Below, piece by piece: positions 1-8,917 of a DNA stretch of 64,000 nt. Origin of the DNA: Ohtaekwangia sp966211525. Lineage in GTDB: Bacteria; Bacteroidota; Bacteroidia; Cytophagales; Cyclobacteriaceae. The translations under genes were made by a program, and so were the position numbers. The stretch is from positions 16,879 to 80,878 of the forward strand of contig CBIHOZ010000009.1 of assembly GCA_966211525.1 (NCBI GenBank). The letters run 5' to 3'. Positions within the stretch are counted from its first letter, which is position 1; each line of letters begins with the position of its first letter. Under the pieces are notes generated by a model. The model worked only from the letters and a program-made list of their open reading frames with translations, was not told the DNA's origin and ran no database searches.

Positions 1-207
1 TTGGGAAGGGGCGCTCACAGAGTAGTTACCATTTACATCCGTAACTGTACCATTAGTAGTACCCTTTACCACAACGTTTACCCCCGGAAGACCTGATCCA
101 TCTTCAACAGAGGTAACCCGACCGGAGACTGTTCGCTCCTGTGCCCACAATTCGCTACTGGCGAATGCAAACACCGCTGTTAAGCATACGAGTAGAATTC
201 TCTTCAT
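1..207 (-). CDS. SusC/RagA-type TonB-linked outer membrane protein, N-terminal fragment
   Basis: Only the first 69 codons lie in the window; the gene runs off the left edge. The reverse strand reads a signal peptide starting MKRILLVCLTAVFAFASS and ending near AQE, then the start of a carboxypeptidase-D regulatory-like beta-sandwich (SGRVTSVEDGSGLPGVNV, then KGTTNGTVTDVNGNYSV). This N-terminal layout is the hallmark of SusC/RagA outer membrane receptors, which import oligosaccharides or peptides with a SusD lipoprotein. The plug and barrel are not visible, so another carboxypeptidase-regulatory-domain protein cannot be excluded. The start is the ATG that gives a complete signal peptide. Confidence 0.8.
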   Translation of the reverse strand, partial: MKRILLVCLTAVFAFASSELWAQERTVSGRVTSVEDGSGLPGVNVVVKGTTNGTVTDVNGNYSVSAPSQ

Positions 208-599
208 ACTGTAAAATTTAGGTTAATGAAAATTTAAATACGCGATCAAACTTATAACAAAATAATAACTCCCGAAAGGTGAGTACCTCAAAATTTAGTA
301 TTTTAACATTAAAAAAATACCTCTACTGAGGTTATTTTAAATCATTAAGCTAATTGTTGTTAGTATTTAAAAAATGTTTAAACAATTTACAGGCGTTTTT
401 TGCAATTGGGTGATAAACAGGTAGTAATAACCTGTAATTTACAGAGCAGTTCTTATCAACGCTTCCATCAGCTGATACGAAAGCTCCGAAAACTCTACCT
501 ATTTGGTGTAAGTAGGCTTTTAATAATACGTTCGCAATGGATATACGGCAACTGCACGGTTTCTTTTGAAACCTGTTGATGTCGAGAGCCGGATGTTAA
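208..599. other. Non-coding gap between the SusC-like gene and the PorE-like gene
   Basis: This 392-base AT-rich stretch holds no convincing ORF. It contains the leader and candidate promoter of the SusC-like gene and a short inverted repeat (ACAGGT, 7 bases, ACCTGT) near 418-436. Nothing else is recognised. Confidence 0.6.
247..254 (-). promoter_or_regulatory. Candidate -7 element upstream of the SusC-like gene
   Basis: On the minus strand this reads TAAGTTTG, a match to the Bacteroidota -7 consensus TAnnTTTG, 40 bases before the start codon at 207. No clear -33 TTG sits at the usual spacing, so the call is tentative. Confidence 0.35.
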
Positions 600-2534
600 T
601 CACTTGATGATCTTGAACTCGATTCTGCGATTGAGTTGTCGCGAGGCCTCTGTATCGTTTGGCGCGATGGGTTGATCAGGGCCGTAGCCTTTCGGCGTAA
701 GCCTGCTCTTCTCAATTCCGTTGGTGGTAAGATAATTATATACTGCTGAGGCACGTTTTTCAGAAAGCTGTTTGTTGTAAGTAGCAGAACCTAAGTTATC
801 CGTATGGCCACCAATCTCCACTCTGATCTTAGGATTCTCGGTAAGGAAGCGGATTATTTTTTTAAGCTCGGTAATCGAGTTATCCTTCAACTCATATTTA
901 TCCAGGTCAAAGAAAATGTTGTTCAGGATAACCGTTGAACCTACTGAAGCCTTCTCTAAATCTATATCCAGCACGATCGGCTGAAAATCGAAAGACTCTT
1001 TATAGTTAAAGTGCAGACTCTTGAACAGGTATTGTTTCTTGTTAACATATAAAGCATAGTCTGCGCCTTGTGTTAACACGATCAGATACTCCCCGGTAAC
1101 TGAATCGGATTGCACTAATGACTCCGTATGGTTTTTCGATATATTAATGAGTTCTATATGGGCACTGAGTACTTGCCTTGTCTTCTTATCGCGAACTATA
1201 CCCGTTACATAATTACTCCTATATTTTACCTGGCTCTCTTCGGGAATCTGCATCTCAAATATTCTGCTTCTTGTTGAACCCGGACTTACAATTTCTTCAT
1301 GTGAATAATATCCCTTTTTACCATCAGCCGTGATGAACAAAGAGAATTGATCATCGTGGTTGTTGATGGGAGCGCCTATATTTTTAGGAGCAGACCAACC
1401 TGTTGAATCTTTCTCTACCGAGTATAAATCGTAGCCACCAAAACCCGGCAAACCATTCGATGCAAAATATAGTGTCTTATTATTTGCATGGATGAATGGA
1501 GAGATCTCATCAAACGCTGAGTTTATTGGCTTGCCTGCATTGACAGCCTTTGTCCATTTTCCAAATTCATCCTGTGTTGACATCCATATATCTCTCCTGC
1601 CCAATCCAGATCTTCTGTCGGATACAAAATATAGCGTTCGCCCATCAGCAGAAAGTGTTGGCTGCGATTCCCACGCACCACTGTTTACGTTCGGACCAAG
1701 ATTTTTAGGTTCTGTCCAATCGTCTCCTATCTTTTTACTCTCATATAGATCACAACTGCCGAATCCTTCACGGCCTATACACGATGTAAAGATCAAGTTG
1801 CGTCCATCGGCAGATATAGCGCACGTTCCTTCATTTAAACGTGTGTTGATATTTTTAGAAATGGAAACCGGAGTAGTCCATCTTCCTTGTGAATTCTTCT
1901 TTGATACAACCAGGTCTTCATCGGCATTGGGATCGTTGCTTATCCTACGCGTAAAAATCAATTGCTGCTGATCTGCCGTGAGCACCGGAAAATACTGCAT
2001 CGGAAAAGCATTTACCGTATCGCTCAATGGCTTTTGTTTATAGGCTGATGCGTTGTCTTTATTCTTAAATGCAAACTCGGCACTTTTGAATAACGAAGCT
2101 GCCCGATCGACCTTCTGTCTGTTTTGTGTCTCGTTATTAACAAAGGCACTCAGCACCTTCATTGCTTTCTCGTATTCGCCAATCGATATATAGGCTTCAC
2201 CCATATCATACCAGAATACTTTTTGCTTGCGCAGATCGTTTGTCAGGCTCAGCCCCTTCTCAAAATTTTTCAGCGCATCGGCATAGCTCTTCATGTTAAG
2301 ATACACGAGCCCGAGGCGATAGTACGCTTCCACAAAATTCTCGTCTTTCTCGATCGCCTGATTTAGCAAGCTTATTGCCTGACTGAATTGTCCGCGTACA
2401 CGATAGTTGTCGGCTTGTGTATAGAATTCAATTGCCTTTTTTGACTTGGTGCTTAGTTGTACCTGGGCTGTAGCAGATAATGCGAACAGTATAAAGAAAA
2501 AAATAAAAAGGCGTTTCATTGAAGCGGTGTTCAT
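600..2534 (-). CDS. OmpA-family protein with TPR, beta-propeller and regulatory domains (PorE-like)
   Basis: The protein has 644 residues. A signal peptide (MKRLFIFFFILFALSATAQ) is best explained by starting at the sixth codon (ATG at 2519), although an upstream in-frame ATG exists at 2534. In order follow TPR-like helices (about 30-160), repeated beta-propeller motifs of the PD40 type such as TLSADGRTLYFVSDRRSG (about 180-425), a carboxypeptidase-regulatory-like domain (about 440-525), and an OmpA peptidoglycan-binding domain with GGHTDNLG and NRRIEF. This order is the one described for PorE of the Porphyromonas type IX secretion system, which ties the apparatus to peptidoglycan. Many Bacteroidota carry several such paralogs, so a T9SS role is inference. 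No other T9SS gene is in the window. Confidence 0.85.
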   Translation of the reverse strand: MNTASMKRLFIFFFILFALSATAQVQLSTKSKKAIEFYTQADNYRVRGQFSQAISLLNQAIEKDENFVEAYYRLGLVYLNMKSYADALKNFEKGLSLTNDLRKQKVFWYDMGEAYISIGEYEKAMKVLSAFVNNETQNRQKVDRAASLFKSAEFAFKNKDNASAYKQKPLSDTVNAFPMQYFPVLTADQQQLIFTRRISNDPNADEDLVVSKKNSQGRWTTPVSISKNINTRLNEGTCAISADGRNLIFTSCIGREGFGSCDLYESKKIGDDWTEPKNLGPNVNSGAWESQPTLSADGRTLYFVSDRRSGLGRRDIWMSTQDEFGKWTKAVNAGKPINSAFDEISPFIHANNKTLYFASNGLPGFGGYDLYSVEKDSTGWSAPKNIGAPINNHDDQFSLFITADGKKGYYSHEEIVSPGSTRSRIFEMQIPEESQVKYRSNYVTGIVRDKKTRQVLSAHIELINISKNHTESLVQSDSVTGEYLIVLTQGADYALYVNKKQYLFKSLHFNYKESFDFQPIVLDIDLEKASVGSTVILNNIFFDLDKYELKDNSITELKKIIRFLTENPKIRVEIGGHTDNLGSATYNKQLSEKRASAVYNYLTTNGIEKSRLTPKGYGPDQPIAPNDTEASRQLNRRIEFKIIK

Positions 2535-2577
2535 TAACAGGCAGAATACTATTTACAAAAATGATTCTTGCCTAAAA

Positions 2578-3174
2578 CTAAAAAACTATGTTGGATACGT
2601 CAATCTCATCGCCGTCAAATTCAAACATGGCGTTGATGAGCTTAAAAGATTGGAACGTGCGGATATCCTCCATCCGAATATCATCTTCCTGGATAATATT
2701 CTGTTCCAGCAATTTCTGGCGTTGGGTGCCCTTCAACAAAGCTGACCACGGTGTAACCCAGTGATTGTTTTTTCTGAACACAATATTCGAATACGATGAG
2801 TCGGTAACAAACCCGCGCTTTACAATCAATATATCATCACAATCCTTACGGAGCTCATACAAACGATTAATCAATTTCCGATCGGTATACTTGAACTCGT
2901 AATTGATGCGATCGTGCTCTACCACGCGCAGACTTTGTATCTTTTTATATTGATAAGGCTGAAACTCTATCTCACGCGAAGTATCATCATATACAATGCG
3001 GCATTTAAAAAGTCCCTGCGTTGGGACGTCTACCTTTGAGAGAAATATTTCGAGGTCAACATGATCGTGCACACCACAAAGTGATTTCAACGAACGATTC
3101 ATGCGCTGCTCATGATGCGATAAGTTGTAAAATGTTCCGTCCAGTAATTTTATCGATTCAATCAACAGGGACAT
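2578..3174 (-). CDS. pabC: Class IV aminotransferase, probable aminodeoxychorismate lyase
   Basis: A 198-residue fold-type IV PLP enzyme. The region VTDSSYSNIVF followed by WVTPWSALLKGTQRQKLLEQ matches the cofactor-phosphate-binding segment of branched-chain aminotransferase/ADC lyase proteins. It is shorter than typical PabC (about 270 residues), as in many Bacteroidota. Its start overlaps the end of the upstream pabB homologue by 17 bases, so the two are translationally coupled. This supports conversion of 4-amino-4-deoxychorismate to p-aminobenzoate for folate synthesis. Sequence alone does not exclude another class IV aminotransferase activity. Confidence 0.75.
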   Translation of the reverse strand: MSLLIESIKLLDGTFYNLSHHEQRMNRSLKSLCGVHDHVDLEIFLSKVDVPTQGLFKCRIVYDDTSREIEFQPYQYKKIQSLRVVEHDRINYEFKYTDRKLINRLYELRKDCDDILIVKRGFVTDSSYSNIVFRKNNHWVTPWSALLKGTQRQKLLEQNIIQEDDIRMEDIRTFQSFKLINAMFEFDGDEIDVSNIVF

Positions 3175-4126
3175 ATACTTTATCTATGGTTTCCTGATAC
3201 TCTGCCTCCGCTATACTTTGTGTTGTTATTCCTCCACCACTCCGGTAAAAAAATGTGCCGTTCTTTTTTTCGATGAAACGAATCATTACACCGCAATCCA
3301 GGTTTTCGCCATCAAAATATCCTACAACGCCTGTATAATAGCCTCGTTTTTCCTGCTCGGCCTGCTGTATAATCTCTACCGTTTTGGTTTTAGGAGCTCC
3401 GCTAATGGAACCTGCCGGAAGTAACGTCACCAGTATATTTCCCAACGCTGAGCGATAGTCGTCAGGCAGATCGCCAACAATTTCAGAGCTCACCTGTAAC
3501 AAATTCTTGTTACTGGTTTTTATCTCTTCAATATAGCGAAAACGATTAACGTTTACATGCATGGCTACCTGACTAAGATCGTTCCGGATCAAATCAACAA
3601 TGGTTGTATGCTCAGCTTCTTCTTTCCGGTTGCTCAGAATTACTTCGCGCGCATTCGGGTACGAAGCATCGATGGTGCCTTTCATCGGGTATGAAAAAAT
3701 TTTCTTGCCCTTTATCTGAATGAATGTCTCGGGAGAAAATACCAGCAGCTCGTCCTTCATCCAGATTTTGTACCGGGCGCGACTCTGGTAAAACAAATCC
3801 TCTAATGAAGCATATAGGGTTATCGGAGTTTTCACAGTGAGGTTTGTAAGGAATGAATCGCCATACGCCAACCGATCGTATACCAGATCGAATTTTTTCT
3901 TATATACTTCGAATGAGACCGGTGATATATCTATACGACCCGGCACGTTTCGAGGATCGGCCGTTGTATTTGTGAAGCCGTTGATATTATATCGAAATAT
4001 ACTGCTATCAATATCATCAAGCCTTTTAATGACGGGTTTCTCCATTTCGAAATCCACCATAAACAAAAAAGGGACTTTATCTCGTCCCCATGTATTCATT
4101 GTCTCGATGAACGTTGCTAAAGTCAT
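3158..4126 (-). CDS. pabB: Aminodeoxychorismate synthase component I
   Basis: A 322-residue chorismate-binding enzyme that aminates chorismate in p-aminobenzoate synthesis. Diagnostic segments are GTIDASYPNA, IVDLIRNDLSQVA, LLPAGSISGAPKTKT and GYYTGVVGYFDGENLDCGVMI. It lacks the long N-terminal part of full-size TrpE/PabB (about 450 residues), typical of short Bacteroidota PabB forms. The following gene is the class IV aminotransferase, which overlaps it by 17 bases. With folD just upstream on the same strand, this forms a small folate-related cluster, with queE between. Confidence 0.88.
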   Translation of the reverse strand: MTLATFIETMNTWGRDKVPFLFMVDFEMEKPVIKRLDDIDSSIFRYNINGFTNTTADPRNVPGRIDISPVSFEVYKKKFDLVYDRLAYGDSFLTNLTVKTPITLYASLEDLFYQSRARYKIWMKDELLVFSPETFIQIKGKKIFSYPMKGTIDASYPNAREVILSNRKEEAEHTTIVDLIRNDLSQVAMHVNVNRFRYIEEIKTSNKNLLQVSSEIVGDLPDDYRSALGNILVTLLPAGSISGAPKTKTVEIIQQAEQEKRGYYTGVVGYFDGENLDCGVMIRFIEKKNGTFFYRSGGGITTQSIAEAEYQETIDKVYVPVD

Positions 4127-4127
4127 C

Positions 4128-4760
4128 TTACGGAATATTCATATACTTATGTACCTGTAATGACACCTGCCACTGTGGATGTGCCTTTACATAGTCGATG
4201 ATCAGCGGCAGCATTTCTTTTTCTTTCGACCACTCCGGCTGCAAATATAGCTGGCACGAAGAGCGAACTTTAGACGCAAATCCTTCTGCCCAACTGAAAT
4301 CACTTTTGTTATATATAATTACTTTGAGTTCATCTGCTTTTTCAAATATAGTCGGGTCTGGATTTTTGAATTTCTTCGGAGAGAAACAAACCCAATCCCA
4401 CGTTCCGGTTAACGGATATACTCCGGATGTCTCAATGTGCGTTCGAACGCCTGTATCCTTTATAGCTTTAGTAAGTCCGGTAAGATCATACATAACGGGC
4501 TCGCCCCCGGTAATAACAGCAATGGGAGTACCGCTTGCTTTAACGCGCGAAGCCATCTCCTTCACATCAACCAACGGATGGGCTTGAGCATCCCACGATT
4601 CTTTTACATCGCACCAAACACAACCTACATCGCATCCACCCAAACGAAGAAAATAAGCAGCAGAGCCCTGATAATACCCTTCTCCCTGAATGGTATAAAA
4701 ATCCTCCATTAAAGGAAGGGCTAGCTGTTTTGTTTCGTTAATAGTTTCCGGCATTGGCAT
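4128..4760 (-). CDS. queE: 7-carboxy-7-deazaguanine synthase (radical SAM)
   Basis: QueE rearranges 6-carboxytetrahydropterin to 7-carboxy-7-deazaguanine in queuosine synthesis. The N-terminal DFYTIQGEGYYQG and the iron-sulfur cysteines in GCDVGCVWCD (CX3CX2C) identify it, followed by the SAM-binding TGGEP. The open frame extends upstream to 4841 but that part would overlap folD and lacks family similarity. ATG at 4760 (MPMPETINE) or 4754 gives the usual length of about 210 residues. The stop is one base from the start of pabB, indicating coupled expression. Confidence 0.9.
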   Translation of the reverse strand: MPMPETINETKQLALPLMEDFYTIQGEGYYQGSAAYFLRLGGCDVGCVWCDVKESWDAQAHPLVDVKEMASRVKASGTPIAVITGGEPVMYDLTGLTKAIKDTGVRTHIETSGVYPLTGTWDWVCFSPKKFKNPDPTIFEKADELKVIIYNKSDFSWAEGFASKVRSSCQLYLQPEWSKEKEMLPLIIDYVKAHPQWQVSLQVHKYMNIP

Positions 4761-4788
4761 TGGGCCATTAGCCCGATGGAAATATATA

Positions 4789-5682
4789 CTATGGATTCTG
4801 GAGTTCTGTAGCGCGCAGCGTATTGAACAACAACGAAGCAATGGTCATGGGTCCAACACCACCCGGAACAGGCGTAATGTACGATGCCTTCGGAGCTACC
4901 GCTTTAAAATCAACATCGCCTTTTATAGCCCAGCCTTTCGGGTATTCCGGACCTTCCACACGCGTTGTACCTATATCTATCACCACGGCTCCTTCTTTCA
5001 CCATGTCTGCTGTGATCAGCCCCGGTTTACCAACGGCAACCAGGAGTATATCTGCAGCGCGTGTAAAGGTCGGCAGGTCTTTGGTATACTTATGACAGAT
5101 CGTTACGGTAGCGTGTCCAATCTCGGTAAGCATCATGCTGAGTGGAGCACCGGTTATACGACTCGCTCCTACTACTACGGCATGTTTACCTTCCGTTTCA
5201 ATGTTATACCTGCGCAACAATTCCATTACTCCAAACGGAGTAGCAGGCATCAGCAAAGGCTTTTTCGAAATTATACTTCCGAAGTTGTGATTGGTGAATC
5301 CATCAACATCTTTATCCGAGCGGATCTTTTCAGTAACACGCTCTACAGAGATATGCGGAGGTAATGGAAGCTGAACGATAAAGCCATCCACATCGTCATC
5401 GTTATTGACATGATCGATGTGTTTAAGCAATTTTTCTTCGCTGATGGTATCAGCAAAGCGCATCATGGTATAATGAAAGCCAACCGATTTACATGCCTTT
5501 ACTTTATTATCGACATACGTCTGACTGGCACCATCATCACCAACGAGAATGATTGCGAGGTGCGGCACTTTCTTGCCTGCCTCTTTACGTTCGGCTACTT
5601 TCTGCGCAATTTCATTTTTGATGTCGACTGCTATCTTCTTGCCATCAATAAGCGTATAGGATGTCTGTACGGTGTCCTGCAT
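4789..5682 (-). CDS. folD: Bifunctional methylenetetrahydrofolate dehydrogenase/cyclohydrolase
   Basis: A 297-residue FolD that interconverts 5,10-methylene-, methenyl- and 10-formyl-tetrahydrofolate using NADP. Family signatures are TYVDNKVKACKSVGF (catalytic Tyr and Lys), DVDGFIVQLPLP and PGGVGPMTIASLL. The usual cofactor-loop signature (G-R-S-x-I-V-G-x-P) is altered to GASRITGAP, so the Arg is shifted. This could affect NADP/NAD preference, but that is only inference. It lies 28 bases upstream of queE on the same strand, and lepA ends 18 bases before its start. Confidence 0.93.
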   Translation of the reverse strand: MQDTVQTSYTLIDGKKIAVDIKNEIAQKVAERKEAGKKVPHLAIILVGDDGASQTYVDNKVKACKSVGFHYTMMRFADTISEEKLLKHIDHVNNDDDVDGFIVQLPLPPHISVERVTEKIRSDKDVDGFTNHNFGSIISKKPLLMPATPFGVMELLRRYNIETEGKHAVVVGASRITGAPLSMMLTEIGHATVTICHKYTKDLPTFTRAADILLVAVGKPGLITADMVKEGAVVIDIGTTRVEGPEYPKGWAIKGDVDFKAVAPKASYITPVPGGVGPMTIASLLFNTLRATELQNP

Positions 5683-5700
5683 TTATACTATATCTGAATA

Positions 5701-7485
5701 TTAATCGATCTTTAAAACTGCCATGAACGCTTCCTGCGGAACTTCTACGGTTCCGATCTGACGCATGCGCTTTTTACCTTTCTTCTGCTTTTCCAAAAGT
5801 TTACGCTTACGCGATATATCACCACCGTAACATTTCGCGATCACGTTCTTGCGTATAGCACTAATGGTTTCGCGTGCTACGATCTTCTGTCCTATAGCAG
5901 CCTGAATTGCCACTTCAAACATGTGGCGAGGTATTAGTTCTTTCAGTTTTTCGCAAAGCTTTCTTCCCCATTCCTGCGACTTACCACGGTGAACGATAGC
6001 GCTCAACGCATCTACCTTATCACCGTTCAACATCACATCCAGCTTTACCATGTCTGATTCACGGAAGCCGATAAGATGATAGTCAAGAGAAGCATAGCCG
6101 CGTGATATAGACTTAAGCTTGTCAAAGAAGTCGAATACAATTTCTGATAACGGCATTTCAAACGACATCTCTACGCGATCGGTAGTAAGATAATTCTGGT
6201 TCTTGATGATACCACGCTTATCCATACACAGCGTAATGATAGGACCTATATATTCAGCTTTTGAAATGATCTGAGCTTTGATATAGGGCTCTTCTATACT
6301 TTTCAGTTTTGTAGGATCAGGCATTTCAGACGGAGCATTGATGCTGACTTCTGAACCATCGGTAAGGTATGCTTTGAACTGTACAGAAGGCACGGTAGTT
6401 ATAACCGTCATGTTGAACTCACGTTCCAAACGCTCCTGTATAATTTCCATGTGCAACATGCCGAGGAATCCGCAGCGGAAACCAAAGCCTAATGCAGCAG
6501 ATGTTTCAAGCTCCCATACCAGTGAAGCATCGTTGAGCTGAAGTTTTTCCATCGCATCGCGAAGTTCTTCAAACTCTGAAGTCTCTACCGGATATATACC
6601 TGCAAATACCATCGGCTTAACCTGTTCAAATCCTTTCAGGGATTCGCCCGGATTTGTCGTACTGGTAATGGTATCCCCTACGTGCACTTCGCTGGCAACT
6701 TTGATCCCTGAAATCAGATAGCCTACATTCCCCGCGCTTATTTCATTACGTGGCTGCTTATCGAGTTTCAGTACACCAATCTCATCTGCGTTATATTCTT
6801 TGTTGGTGCTGATGAATTTTACCTTATCACCTTTCTTGATCGATCCATTGAAAACGCGGAAGTAAATTTCAATTCCTCTGAACGAGTTGAACACCGAGTC
6901 GAAGATCATGGCCTGCAACGGAGCATTTGTATTTCCTTTCGGAGGGCGAACGCGGTGCACTACAGCCTTCAATATTTCTTCAATACCTTTCCCTTCTTTC
7001 GCGCTGGCACGAATTACATCTTCGCGTTTGCAGCCGATCAGTTCTACGATCTCGTCTGTTACCTCCTCCGGCATAGCATGCGGAAGATCGATCTTGTTCA
7101 TCACCGGAATAATTTCCAGGTCATGCTCAAGCGCGAGGTATAAATTAGATATAGTTTGTGCTTCAATTCCCTGACTGGCATCTACAATCAAAAGAGCTCC
7201 TTCACAGGCTGCTATTGAACGCGAAACTTCGTAAGAGAAGTCAACGTGGCCCGGAGTATCAATCAGGTTCAGAATATATTCTTTGCCATCCAGTTTATAG
7301 TTCATCTGGATCGCGTGCGCCTTGATGGTGATTCCTTTTTCTTTTTCCAGATCCATGTTGTCAAGAACCTGGGCCTCCATCTGGCGTTCATTCAATGTGC
7401 CCGTAAACTCAAGCAGGCGGTCAGCCAGCGTGCTTTTACCGTGGTCGATATGGGCTATTATGCAAAAATTGCGGATGTTTTCCAT
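5701..7485 (-). CDS. lepA: Elongation factor 4 (LepA), ribosome back-translocase GTPase
   Basis: A 594-residue translational GTPase of normal family length. The P-loop region IAHIDHGKSTLADRL, the G3 motif DTPGHVDF and the G4 motif NKIDLP are intact, and the unique C-terminal domain ends in the basic stretch RKLLEKQKKGKKRMRQIG. EF4 binds stalled or mistranslocated ribosomes and affects initiation and elongation. It is the first gene of a minus-strand run continuing into folD, queE, pabB and pabC. A TAnnTTTG-like promoter lies just upstream. Confidence 0.98.
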   Translation of the reverse strand: MENIRNFCIIAHIDHGKSTLADRLLEFTGTLNERQMEAQVLDNMDLEKEKGITIKAHAIQMNYKLDGKEYILNLIDTPGHVDFSYEVSRSIAACEGALLIVDASQGIEAQTISNLYLALEHDLEIIPVMNKIDLPHAMPEEVTDEIVELIGCKREDVIRASAKEGKGIEEILKAVVHRVRPPKGNTNAPLQAMIFDSVFNSFRGIEIYFRVFNGSIKKGDKVKFISTNKEYNADEIGVLKLDKQPRNEISAGNVGYLISGIKVASEVHVGDTITSTTNPGESLKGFEQVKPMVFAGIYPVETSEFEELRDAMEKLQLNDASLVWELETSAALGFGFRCGFLGMLHMEIIQERLEREFNMTVITTVPSVQFKAYLTDGSEVSINAPSEMPDPTKLKSIEEPYIKAQIISKAEYIGPIITLCMDKRGIIKNQNYLTTDRVEMSFEMPLSEIVFDFFDKLKSISRGYASLDYHLIGFRESDMVKLDVMLNGDKVDALSAIVHRGKSQEWGRKLCEKLKELIPRHMFEVAIQAAIGQKIVARETISAIRKNVIAKCYGGDISRKRKLLEKQKKGKKRMRQIGTVEVPQEAFMAVLKID

Positions 7486-7515
7486 TCCCGTCTGCTCCTC
7501 AAAAATTTAGGAATG

Positions 7516-7523
7516 CAAAAGTA
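7516..7523 (-). promoter_or_regulatory. Candidate -7 element of the lepA promoter
   Basis: The minus strand reads TACTTTTG followed by CATTCC, matching TAnnTTTG, 31 bases before the lepA start codon. At 19 bases upstream the sequence is only TTT-like rather than TTG, so the match is partial. Confidence 0.45.
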
Positions 7524-7615
7524 GGAAATTATTGGCGGATTAAACTGTAGATCAGGAGGGTTTGAACTATAAATCTGCACGATTTCATTCGCCAAATCAG
7601 TTCGCTCGGACAACT

Positions 7616-8908
7616 TTACAATTCAACGTTTTCATCACCCTCCTTGTAAGGAAGATATACAAGAATTAAGCTCAGCATCTCGTTCTTAGTTCCCATCAAG
7701 CCATCGGAGAAAACAATCTTGGGAGGCGAGTTCGGGTTACTAGGGTTTCGGGCAGTATTGTCATATACGCCCTCAACTGTCAGCACGGCACCCTTTGGAA
7801 TTTTCATCAGCTTTTTAAATTTATAAGCTTCCTGCCAATTGAAGTCCCATTCATTTATGCGAACCAATGGCACCGTGTCATGTGCTACAGTTGTATAGTA
7901 TGCCGTAAATTTTTTGCCAATGAGGTGCATGTGTGGCCAGACGTACATTAACGACAGAGGCTCTACAATTTCCATCCGAATGTAAAATGTTTTTACTTCC
8001 TCAGGAAAGATCATGAGTGATGGTGTGATCTCGCCTATACCGCCTGAACCAATGCTTAGTGTACTGACAGCTCTTTCGACCGGAGTCTTTGAAAAGAACA
8101 ATTTCAGGGAAGATCGTTCCGTTTTTCTTGCTGCAGATGGAGCATAGTGATTTGTTAAAACAATCACACCACGCTTCGGCAACTTGAAGCCCAGTCCTTT
8201 AGAGAAAGAAATCGGAGTTGCCCCAGGAACCCAACCGTTATAATATATCAAGTTTTTAGTGAGTTCACTTAGACGGTTAGTATATGCGGCAAGATTATTT
8301 GCATTTAAAGAAAGTGTATCGCGCGAAATATCCATAGAAGGGTCTACAGCGTAGATGCCAAAATTAGCATGATGAATAAGTTTTAAATTATCAGATATAT
8401 ACTCGATTGACTCAACACTTTGTTCCTTTTCAAATTCGAAAGGAATGATCGAAAGAATGAAATTTTCTTTCAGGTCGCCTTCGATTATAAATGGTTTATG
8501 AACACTTATAACCGCATCAGCATTTCGCTGAGCAAGAGACTCGCTGCTTTTTATTTTTCTCTCACTCTTTCCTTCTTTACCCTGTGGTGCTCCGTCTTCT
8601 GCCCACTTTTTTATTTTTTCGATCTCTTCATTTGTCAGGAGTTTTTCATTTGCAAATGATCGGTATGAATGGTCGGCTTTCCACGGGGGCATGTACCTTG
8701 TGCCTGTAACACGTTCAATCATTGAAGCACGTTTTGCAACATCGTCATAAGTGAGAAGAGAAAACGGGGCAGCTGTTCCGGGTCTGTGGCAGGGAGCACA
8801 GCGCTGCTGAATAATAGGCGCGATATGTTCAAAAAAGGTGATCTTCTTTTGTGCGTTGGCAAATCCGAACGATAACAAAAGCAGAATGACGCCTGATATT
8901 TTAATCAT
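7616..8908 (-). CDS. Exported cytochrome c with PHM-like copper monooxygenase domain
   Basis: A 430-residue protein with a Sec signal peptide (to about residue 19), then a heme-attachment motif CAPCH in CAPCHRPGTAAPFSL, then a domain resembling the copper type II ascorbate-dependent monooxygenases. Likely copper ligands are visible in PHM order: IHHANFG, TNHYAPS, WPHMHLIG and finally GTKNEMLSL (Met near residue 411). This suggests an intact two-copper centre in the periplasm. In other phyla, similar heme and PHM-like domains can be fused to a redoxin domain. Here that domain is the separate upstream gene, 9 bases away. Substrate unknown. Confidence 0.8.
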   Translation of the reverse strand: MIKISGVILLLLSFGFANAQKKITFFEHIAPIIQQRCAPCHRPGTAAPFSLLTYDDVAKRASMIERVTGTRYMPPWKADHSYRSFANEKLLTNEEIEKIKKWAEDGAPQGKEGKSERKIKSSESLAQRNADAVISVHKPFIIEGDLKENFILSIIPFEFEKEQSVESIEYISDNLKLIHHANFGIYAVDPSMDISRDTLSLNANNLAAYTNRLSELTKNLIYYNGWVPGATPISFSKGLGFKLPKRGVIVLTNHYAPSAARKTERSSLKLFFSKTPVERAVSTLSIGSGGIGEITPSLMIFPEEVKTFYIRMEIVEPLSLMYVWPHMHLIGKKFTAYYTTVAHDTVPLVRINEWDFNWQEAYKFKKLMKIPKGAVLTVEGVYDNTARNPSNPNSPPKIVFSDGLMGTKNEMLSLILVYLPYKEGDENVEL

Positions 8909-8917
8909 GCCGGAAAT

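Noticed and set aside
4761..4841. N-terminal extension of queE
   Set aside because: The added residues would overlap folD's 3' end and have no family similarity; ATG at 4760 gives the normal protein length.
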